DNA of 64,000 bases from JAHJDR01 sp964609965. GTDB taxonomy: Bacteria > UBA10199 > JADGCS01. The stretch's first letter is position 1. Each line of letters starts with the position of its first letter. The notes beneath the pieces are model-generated. The model searched no databases. It was not told the DNA's origin and saw only the letters and a list, made by a program, of their open reading frames with translations. Positions 59,259 through 64,000 of this stretch are shown here, one piece after another. The stretch spans positions 62,001-126,000 of the forward strand of contig CAZSTS010000003.1 in NCBI GenBank assembly GCA_964609965.1. The letters run 5' to 3'. A program made the position numbers and the translations under genes.

Positions 59259-59618
59259 ATGCAGCGCTACATTTTTTTGTTAATTGGCCTGATTATTGCT
59301 TCCATAATAGGTATGAAGCATGAAAATAGTGAAAATCAGTGCTGTCCTCATCTTACTCATGAGACCATTTCTGAGCTAGAATTAGCAATGACAAATTCTG
59401 CCATAGGATTTGAATATGCTAAATTGGCTCTAGAGAATATCGAGAAATTGGGAATGCAGGCTGATAGATTATCTATTGAGATTGAGCAGCATAAAATTGA
59501 TTATTTCGAAGCACGTGACAAGCTCAAAACAATCGATACAGAAAGATTATCCATTCTAGAAAGTAATCTGAAAAATCAAAAAATGGTTATGTTTCATCCT
59601 CAACAATATCTTCATTAA
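59259..59618 (+). CDS. small membrane protein with coiled coil, unknown
   Basis: A 119-residue protein. A single hydrophobic N-terminal segment (YIFLLIGLIIASIIGM) could be a signal anchor. The rest is helical: ISELELAMTNSAIGFEYAKLALENIEKLG, then charged heptad-like stretches (LSIEIEQHKIDYFEARDKLKTID). Two adjacent Cys (QCCPH) follow the helix. It ends about 125 bp before the tRNA cluster. I do not recognise the family; coding status rests on the open frame and the sensible layout. Confidence 0.55.
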   Translation: MQRYIFLLIGLIIASIIGMKHENSENQCCPHLTHETISELELAMTNSAIGFEYAKLALENIEKLGMQADRLSIEIEQHKIDYFEARDKLKTIDTERLSILESNLKNQKMVMFHPQQYLH

Positions 59619-59644
59619 GAAATCAATTCCTTTAGACTATCTAC

Positions 59645-59671
59645 TTGACATAAATAGGTTGCTCATTTAAT
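59645..59671 (+). promoter_or_regulatory. possible promoter of the tRNA-tuf cluster
   Basis: TTGACA at 59645-59650 is a perfect -35 box. TTTAAT at 59666-59671 is a good -10 but with only 15 bp between; TAATTC at 17 bp spacing is the alternative. The first tRNA starts about 70 bp downstream. Confidence 0.45.
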
Positions 59672-59742
59672 TCACGCCGGCTGTTGAATTGTGATAATGT
59701 TATTAAAATTACTAATAAAATCACAATGAACGCGCCAATTTC

Positions 59743-59815
59743 GCCGACCTAGCTCAGCTGGCAGAGCAACTGACTTGTAATCAGTAGGTCATCGGTTCGA
59801 TTCCGATGGTCGGCT
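59743..59815 (+). tRNA. tRNA-Thr (anticodon TGT)
   Basis: 73 nt with acceptor GCCGACC/GGTCGGC, D arm AGCTCAGCTGGCAGAGC, anticodon stem ACTGA/TCAGT around CTTGTAA (TGT at 59776-59778) and T arm ATCGGTTCGATTCCGAT. The CCA end is not encoded. First gene in the Thr-Tyr-Gly-Thr-tuf order known from E. coli tufB. Confidence 0.97.
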
Positions 59816-59820
59816 CAATA

Positions 59821-59847
59821 AGGCTGTTTTGATTATCAAAACGGTCT
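59821..59847 (+). terminator. hairpin with T tract after tRNA-Thr(TGT)
   Basis: A 12-bp stem (59821-59832 with 59836-59847, three G:T pairs included) with a 3-base loop, followed by TTTTGTTT. It has intrinsic-terminator shape but lies inside a tRNA series, so a processing signal or attenuator is equally possible. Confidence 0.45.
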
Positions 59848-59860
59848 TTTGTTTATTCTC

Positions 59861-59943
59861 GGAGGGATGTCCGAGTGGCTAAAGGAGACGGGCTGTAAAC
59901 CCGTTGGCTCACGCCTACGGTGGTTCGAATCCACCTCCCTCCA
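59861..59943 (+). tRNA. tRNA-Tyr (anticodon GTA)
   Basis: 83 nt, class II with a long variable arm (GGCTCACGCC). Acceptor GGAGGGA/TCCCTCC, anticodon loop CTGTAAA with GTA at 59895-59897 and T arm GGTGGTTCGAATCCACC. Discriminator A. No encoded CCA. Confidence 0.97.
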
Positions 59944-59944
59944 C

Positions 59945-59976
59945 AAAAAAGGTTTTTCTTATGAAAAACCTTTTTT
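59945..59976 (+). terminator. hairpin with T tract between tRNA-Tyr and tRNA-Gly
   Basis: A 14-bp perfect stem (59945-59958 and 59963-59976) with a TTAT loop; the right arm ends in six T. It is symmetrical in A/T ends and could work on both strands. It is either a partial terminator or an RNA processing signal between tRNAs. Confidence 0.5.
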
Positions 59977-59984
59977 ACTTTATT

Positions 59985-60058
59985 GCGGGAGTAGCTCAGT
60001 TGGCTAGAGCATCAGCCTTCCAAGCTGAGGGTCGCGGGTTCGAGTCCCGTCTCCCGCT
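59985..60058 (+). tRNA. tRNA-Gly (anticodon TCC)
   Basis: 74 nt, acceptor GCGGGAG/CTCCCGC, anticodon stem TCAGC/GCTGA around CTTCCAA (TCC at 60019-60021), T arm GCGGGTTCGAGTCCCGT. Discriminator T, no CCA encoded. Confidence 0.97.
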
Positions 60059-60059
60059 C

Positions 60060-60163
60060 AATTCGCCTACGGCGAATTCTCTATCAACTATTTACTCATG
60101 CTCATGCTTAATTTTTGCATGGGTAAATAGCATGAGTTGATAGATGATCAGCCTTTGGCTGAT
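60060..60163 (+). repeat. three consecutive hairpins between tRNA-Gly and tRNA-Thr
   Basis: Hairpin 1: AATTCGCC/GGCGAATT (60060-60078). Hairpin 2: a long interrupted stem with CTATCAACT/AGTTGATAG ends and an inner ATTTAC-CATGC pairing (60081-60143). Hairpin 3: ATCAGCC/GGCTGAT (60147-60163), which touches the next tRNA. No gene is present in this spacer. Confidence 0.65.
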
Positions 60164-60236
60164 GCCGTTGTAGCTCAGTTGGTAGAGCATTTCCATGGTA
60201 AGGAAAGGGTCACCGGTTCAAATCCGGTCAACGGCT
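60164..60236 (+). tRNA. tRNA-Thr (anticodon GGT)
   Basis: 73 nt, acceptor GCCGTTG/CAACGGC, D arm AGCTCAGTTGGTAGAGC, anticodon stem TTTCC/GGAAA around ATGGTAA (GGT at 60197-60199), T arm ACCGGTTCAAATCCGGT. Second Thr tRNA of the cluster, in the thrT position before tuf. Confidence 0.97.
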
Positions 60237-60356
60237 CAAAAACGGTTTTACAGAAATTTTGGGACTTGCATTCCTTATAGGCCTGCATTATTGATTTCTG
60301 ATTAATTACACCCTGTTAGGGGAGAGTTTTTTAATAATTTATTAAGTCTTTTAACT

Positions 60357-60387
60357 GCGTACAGCGTACGAAGTACAACGTACAGCG
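60357..60387. repeat. heptamer array, GCGTACA family, before tuf
   Basis: Units GCGTACA, GCGTACG, AAGTACA, ACGTACA and a final GCG lie in the tuf leader, ending 4 bp before the AACAAGGAG ribosome-binding site region. Confidence 0.8.
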
Positions 60388-60405
60388 AAAAACAAGGAGA
60401 AGAAC

Positions 60406-61596
60406 ATGGCTAAGGAGAAATTTGAACGGTCAAAACCACATGTGAACGTAGGAACAATAGGACACGTGGATCACGGAAAGACCACATTAACAGCTGCAAT
60501 TACTAAGGTATTGGCAGCAAAAGGCACAGCAGAATTCACGGCCTTTGATGATATTGACAAGGCTCCAGAAGAGCGCGAACGTGGAATCACAATCGCAACA
60601 GCTCACGTAGAATACCAAACCGAAACGCGCCACTACGCCCACGTAGATTGCCCAGGTCACGCCGACTATGTAAAGAACATGATCACAGGTGCAGCCCAAA
60701 TGGACGGAGCCATACTCGTAGTCAGTGCAGCCGATGGACCTATGCCTCAAACAAGAGAACACATCTTGTTAGCTCGTCAGGTAGGTGTTCCTTATATCGT
60801 CGTTTATTTAAATAAAGTAGATATGGTAGACGATTCAGAATTGTTAGACTTAGTAGAGTTAGAAGTCAGAGAATTGTTAAGCAAATATCAATTCCCAGGC
60901 GACGATATTCCCATCGTAAGAGGAAGTGCAAAATTAGCTTTAGAAGGTGACACAAGTGAAATGGCCGAAGGCTCAATTGCCAAGCTAATGGAAGCGACAG
61001 ATAGTTATATACCAACACCAGAGCGTCCAGTAGACAAGCCTTTCTTGATGCCAATAGAAGACGTATTCAGTATTTCAGGACGAGGCACAGTAGTTACCGG
61101 TCGAGTAGAGCGTGGAATCATAAATGTAGGCGAAGAAGTAGAGATCGTCGGCATTCGTGAGACTCGCAAGACCACAGTAACAGGTGTTGAAATGTTCAGA
61201 AAGTTATTGGACGAAGGCCGCGCAGGTGACAACGTAGGTTGTTTGCTCCGTGGTGTAGACAAAGAAGAAGTAGAGCGTGGTCAAGTATTAGCAAAGCCTG
61301 GCTCAATCACACCTCATAAGAACTTTAGATCAGAAGTGTATGTATTGACCAAAGAAGAAGGTGGTCGTCACACACCATTTTTCAAGAATTACCGTCCCCA
61401 GTTTTACTTTAGAACAACAGACGTAACTGGGACAGTGACATTGAAAGAAGGCACTGAGATGGTAATGCCCGGCGAAAACGTAGAAGTATCAATCAATTTG
61501 ATCACCCCGATTGCAATGGAAAAAGAGCTTAGATTTGCGATACGTGAAGGTGGCCGCACAGTAGGTGCTGGCGTTGTAACGGAGATATTAGAGTAA
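60406..61596 (+). CDS. tuf: translation elongation factor Tu
   Basis: A 396-residue GTPase that brings aminoacyl-tRNA to the ribosome. GHVDHGKTT is the P-loop, DCPGHADY the G3 motif, NKVDMVDD the G4 motif; domains 2 and 3 follow (RGTVVTGRVERG, NYRPQFYFRTTDVTG). RGITIATAHVEY is the switch I region. AAGGAG lies 9 bp upstream. Codon choice differs from neighbours: GTA is favoured for Val, while rplK and nusG favour GTT. Heptamer arrays of different families lie directly before and after the gene. EF-Tu genes often undergo conversion with a second copy. Confidence 0.98.
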   Translation: MAKEKFERSKPHVNVGTIGHVDHGKTTLTAAITKVLAAKGTAEFTAFDDIDKAPEERERGITIATAHVEYQTETRHYAHVDCPGHADYVKNMITGAAQMDGAILVVSAADGPMPQTREHILLARQVGVPYIVVYLNKVDMVDDSELLDLVELEVRELLSKYQFPGDDIPIVRGSAKLALEGDTSEMAEGSIAKLMEATDSYIPTPERPVDKPFLMPIEDVFSISGRGTVVTGRVERGIINVGEEVEIVGIRETRKTTVTGVEMFRKLLDEGRAGDNVGCLLRGVDKEEVERGQVLAKPGSITPHKNFRSEVYVLTKEEGGRHTPFFKNYRPQFYFRTTDVTGTVTLKEGTEMVMPGENVEVSINLITPIAMEKELRFAIREGGRTVGAGVVTEILE

Positions 61597-61599
61597 GTT

Positions 61600-61655
61600 A
61601 AAAGTCAAAGGTCGAAGGTCGAAGGTCAAAAAAAATAATGATCTTGGACTTTAGA
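61600..61655. repeat. heptamer array, AAGGTCG family, with inverted end
   Basis: Units AAAAGTC, AAAGGTC, GAAGGTC, GAAGGTC (61600-61627) follow the tuf stop after 3 bp. CTTGGAC and TTTAGAC (61643-61656) are reverse-orientation units of the related GTCCAAG type. The family resembles the GTCCAAN array at 4021. Confidence 0.78.
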
Positions 61656-61666
61656 CAGAATTTTAG

Positions 61667-61706
61667 AAAGGCAGTTTTTGTAATACAAAGCAGAAACTGC
61701 CTTTTT
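61667..61706 (+). terminator. rho-independent terminator after tuf
   Basis: An 11-bp perfect stem AAAGGCAGTTT/AAACTGCCTTT (61667-61677 and 61694-61704) with a 16-base loop and a five-T run overlapping the 3' arm. It should end most tuf transcripts before rpmG. Confidence 0.8.
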
Positions 61707-61732
61707 CTACATTATTTGATCAAAGAATTAAT

Positions 61733-61882
61733 ATGGCCAAAAATTATATTATTTTAGAATGCGATGAGTGCAAAAATAGAAACTATCGTATAAACCGGAG
61801 TAAAGAAAAGCAGTCACAGAAATTGAAAATAAAAAAGTTTTGCAAACATTGTCAAAAACACACACTGCATGTGCAGACATAA
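61733..61882 (+). CDS. rpmG: ribosomal protein L33
   Basis: A 49-residue basic protein that begins MAKNYIILECDECKNRNYR. Two CxxC pairs (CDEC and CKHC) form the zinc ribbon of the zinc-containing L33 type. The length and the position between tuf and secE are normal for this family. No clear Shine-Dalgarno sequence precedes the ATG. Confidence 0.93.
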   Translation: MAKNYIILECDECKNRNYRINRSKEKQSQKLKIKKFCKHCQKHTLHVQT

Positions 61883-61977
61883 GAATCTATTCTCGATTTT
61901 CCAATGCGATATTCAAAATTTGCGCACTCGAAAATGGTTGATCGAAAATAGAGGAAAAGTTTCTTGCAGAAATTTTT

Positions 61978-62050
61978 AGGGGAGTAGCTCAGTTGGTAGA
62001 GCAACGGTCTCCAAAACCGTTTGTCGCAGGTTCGAGCCCTGTCTCCCCTG
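61978..62050 (+). tRNA. tRNA-Trp (anticodon CCA)
   Basis: 73 nt, acceptor AGGGGAG/CTCCCCT, D arm AGCTCAGTTGGTAGAGC, anticodon stem ACGGT/ACCGT around CTCCAAA (CCA at 62011-62013), T arm CGCAGGTTCGAGCCCTG. Discriminator G, as expected for bacterial tRNA-Trp. It is in the common place between rpmG and secE. Confidence 0.97.
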
Positions 62051-62271
62051 CCCAGGTTTTTTTATAAAGAATAACCTCCTAGGATTATTAGTTATTATCT
62101 AAGGGCCTCCTTAATCATAACACAACGCGTTAATCCCCGTGTTTTTTTTTGTGCTTTTTTTGCCAAGTTTGTTAGTCAAGTGAAACTAAAATTGGCCATA
62201 ATAAAAAGATCAATAAAATCATAAAGATAGAAACCTGTTAAAATAAAGGTATTTAGATTTAGGGTAATATT

Positions 62272-62643
62272 ATGAAGAGTAAGAAAATTGTAACTATTTG
62301 TTTGATTCTTGTACATGTTTTTTTGTATTGGGTCGCCTCGCAAATTGCTGAGCTGGTTTTTGACTGGCTGAACATGCCAATCACGCGTGATTATTATTTA
62401 ACTATTCCTGAATTAATCGCGTTAGTGGGTACGGCAATAGTGTTTGTTATAATTTATAAAAATCAAAGGATTGTTGGTTTCTTAACAGAAGCTGTTAATG
62501 AATTATCTAAAGTTTCTTTTCCAACAAAAAAGGAAGCAGGACAATCAGCAGTTATTGTTATTGTTTTGGTGGCAATAGCAGCGTTGGTATTAGCTTTATA
62601 TGATCTTATCTGGTCAACAATGACCCGATGGATTTTGAATTAA
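62272..62643 (+). CDS. secE: preprotein translocase subunit SecE
   Basis: A 123-residue protein with three membrane helices (residues 7-24, 42-61 and 92-112), the longer E. coli-like form of SecE. The conserved amphipathic segment NELSKVSFPTKKEA precedes the last helix and clamps SecY. It is followed 3 bp later by nusG. The 221 bp between tRNA-Trp and this gene hold no clear promoter or gene; only a weak ACAC/GTGT hairpin followed by eight T near 62120-62155. Confidence 0.95.
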   Translation: MKSKKIVTICLILVHVFLYWVASQIAELVFDWLNMPITRDYYLTIPELIALVGTAIVFVIIYKNQRIVGFLTEAVNELSKVSFPTKKEAGQSAVIVIVLVAIAALVLALYDLIWSTMTRWILN

Positions 62644-62646
62644 AAA

Positions 62647-63189
62647 ATGAACGTTCAATCTGTTAAAAAATGGTACGTTGTCCATACTTATTCAGGGTAT
62701 GAGCAGAAGGCAAAATTATCCTTAGAAGAGAGAATTAAGTCTGCGAATAAAAAGGAATATTTTGAAGAGATTCTCGTACCTTCAGAAAGTGTTGTCGAAA
62801 TCCGTAAAGGACAAAAAAAGACAACCACGCGCAAATTTTTTCCAAGTTATATTTTGGTAAAAATGGATCTTAATGACGACACTTGGCACTTGGTTAAAGA
62901 CACACCAAAAGTAACTGGTTTTGTTGGGCATACCTCTACCCCTCCATCTATACCAGAAGAAGAGGTTATGCGTATTACTAAGCAGATTGATGATGGGCAG
63001 ATGAAACCGAAGATGAAATATTCTTTTGAAAAGGGCGATTCTGTTCGAGTTGTTGATGGTCCCTTTAATACCTTTAATGGTGTCGTAGAAGAAGTTAACC
63101 CAGAGAAGGGACGACTTAAGGTATTGGTAAGTATTTTTGGAAGAGCGACACCTGTGGATTTAGAATTTGCACAAGTAGAGAAGAATTAG
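62647..63189 (+). CDS. nusG: transcription termination/antitermination factor NusG
   Basis: A 180-residue general elongation factor that binds RNA polymerase and links it to Rho or the ribosome. KWYVVHTYSGYEQKAKLSLEERI starts the NGN domain, FFPSYILVKM is the conserved strand, and FEKGDSVRVVDGPFNTFNGVVEEVNPEKGRLKVLVSIFGR is the KOW domain. It is the housekeeping copy; the paralogue at 11216 is shorter and divergent. Confidence 0.97.
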   Translation: MNVQSVKKWYVVHTYSGYEQKAKLSLEERIKSANKKEYFEEILVPSESVVEIRKGQKKTTTRKFFPSYILVKMDLNDDTWHLVKDTPKVTGFVGHTSTPPSIPEEEVMRITKQIDDGQMKPKMKYSFEKGDSVRVVDGPFNTFNGVVEEVNPEKGRLKVLVSIFGRATPVDLEFAQVEKN

Positions 63190-63205
63190 AAGTATTGGAG
63201 AAGTT

Positions 63206-63628
63206 ATGGCACGAAAACCTATTGCACAAATTAAATTACTTTGTCCTGCTGGTCAAGCAAACCCAGCCCCACCTGTTGGCCCCGCATTAGGGCAACATGG
63301 GGTTAATATCATGGAGTTTTGCAAAAAGTTTAATTCAGCAACACAAAAAGAGGGTGGAATGATCATTCCCTGTGTGATCACTGTTTATACAGATAGGTCA
63401 TTCAGCTTTATTTTAAAAACTCCGCCAGCGTCTATTTTGCTATTAAAAGCAGCTAAACTTAAAAAAGGTGCAGGAGATACTGGTAAAGAGAGGGTTGGCA
63501 AAGTTACAATGAAGCAGGTTGAAGAAATTGCAAAAATTAAAATGCCTGATTTAAATTGTTATGCTTTAGAAGCCGCTGTTAACACTGTAAAGGGAACAGC
63601 ACGAAGCATGGGCATTGATGTTGTTTAG
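63206..63628 (+). CDS. rplK: ribosomal protein L11
   Basis: A 140-residue protein, the usual L11 length. KLLCPAGQANPAPPVGPALGQHGVNIMEFCKKFN is the N-terminal domain hallmark, with the Pro-rich hinge loop; PPASILLLKAAKLKKGAG marks the start of the rRNA-binding C-terminal domain. It binds the GTPase-associated region of 23S rRNA. GGAG precedes the ATG. Confidence 0.97.
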   Translation: MARKPIAQIKLLCPAGQANPAPPVGPALGQHGVNIMEFCKKFNSATQKEGGMIIPCVITVYTDRSFSFILKTPPASILLLKAAKLKKGAGDTGKERVGKVTMKQVEEIAKIKMPDLNCYALEAAVNTVKGTARSMGIDVV

Positions 63629-63637
63629 AGAGGTTTT

Positions 63638-64000
63638 ATGAAAATACCAAAAAAACAAAAAGAAGTTCGCGGAAAAATACTAGCAGATAAAAAATACAAT
63701 ATTGCTGAGGCAATGCAGTTACTGCAAGAGGGCGCTACAACAAAATTTGATGAAACAACGGATGTTTGTGTTCGTTTGGGCATTGATGCTAAAAAATCCG
63801 ATCAACAAATTAGAAGCGCAGTTGTTTTGCCACATGGGTTAGGAAAAAAGGTTCGCGTTTTAGCCTTTGTAAAAGGTGAAAAAGAAGCTGAAGCCAAAGA
63901 AGCTGGTGCGGATTACATTGGTGGAGCAGATCTTGTAGAAAAAATTCAAGGCGGTTGGTTAGAGTTTGATGCTGTTGTCGCTACACCTGATATGATGGGT
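63638..64000 (+). CDS. rplA: ribosomal protein L1 (partial, runs off the right edge)
   Basis: The first 121 residues are present, starting MKIPKKQKEVRGKILADKKY. Typical L1 features are KFDETTDVCVRLGIDAKKSDQQIRSAVVLPHGLGKKVRVLAF and the DYIGGADLVEKIQGGW segment. It starts 9 bp after rplK and would normally be followed by rplJ and rplL. AGAGG lies upstream. Confidence 0.96.
   Translation, partial: MKIPKKQKEVRGKILADKKYNIAEAMQLLQEGATTKFDETTDVCVRLGIDAKKSDQQIRSAVVLPHGLGKKVRVLAFVKGEKEAEAKEAGADYIGGADLVEKIQGGWLEFDAVVATPDMMG

Noticed and set aside
59904..60140. 78-residue open frame across the tRNA-Tyr and tRNA-Gly genes
   Set aside because: It is read through two tRNA genes and hairpins; such frames are chance products of tRNA sequence.

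Overview
This window is AT-rich bacterial chromosome from a Gram-negative organism. It carries an LpxD-like acyltransferase, a complete O-antigen or exopolysaccharide locus with Wzx, Wzy, Wzz, Wza-like and initiating-transferase genes, and the proteobacterial order tRNA-Thr, tRNA-Tyr, tRNA-Gly, tRNA-Thr, tuf, rpmG, tRNA-Trp, secE, nusG, rplK, rplA. Cys/transmembrane/Arg C-terminal tails like the MYXO-CTERM type, dispersed palindromes and many tandem heptamer arrays suggest a deltaproteobacterium-like lineage, probably uncultured. No rRNA gene is present, so the species cannot be named from this window.

Layout. (1) 1-9.1 kb, housekeeping: the end of a surface protein, a PilZ-like protein, hisA, hisF, a secreted metzincin-type protease, proS, a LOG-family protein and dxs. 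(2) 9.1-55.0 kb: one very long same-strand polysaccharide locus of about 40 genes. It opens with a UDP-HexNAc 6-dehydrogenase, a winged-helix regulator and an RfaH/UpxY-type NusG paralogue. Then comes an exact match to the E. coli ops core (11786-11797), and then genes for a UDP-2,3-diacetamido uronic acid (wbpB/E/D/I-like). These are followed by an LpxD-like acyltransferase, a PIG-L deacetylase, an AsnB-like amidotransferase, two formyltransferases, two flippases, several glycosyltransferases, three NodB-like deacetylases, a radical SAM protein, a glucuronyl C5-epimerase-like protein, an orphan E1 alpha/beta pair, and finally Wzz, a membrane 4,6-dehydratase and a Wza-like SLBB protein. (3) 55.0-59.6 kb: a Cys/Thr-rich lipoprotein on the minus strand, a zinc alcohol dehydrogenase, a GAF-GGDEF diguanylate cyclase, a phasin-like Lys-rich protein and a small coiled-coil membrane protein. 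(4) 59.6-64.0 kb: the tRNA/tuf/secE/nusG/ribosomal protein region, running off the right edge inside rplA.

How it fits together. The RfaH-like factor and the ops site give a mechanism for reading a transcription unit of nearly 40 kb. The wbp-like genes, deacetylase, amidotransferase, formyltransferases, C5-epimerase and methyltransferases point to an acidic, heavily modified glycan. It would be built on undecaprenyl phosphate, flipped by Wzx, polymerised by Wzy, length-controlled by Wzz and exported or joined to lipid A.

The most unusual feature is non-coding. At least seven sequence families of tandem 7-bp repeats fill intergenic gaps, replace Shine-Dalgarno regions, and have entered two reading frames (the wbpI-like epimerase and the metalloprotease) without breaking them. 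They resemble in form the heptamer STRR repeats of cyanobacteria. They sit beside separate families of palindromic repeats. No CRISPR array, prophage or transposase gene was seen.
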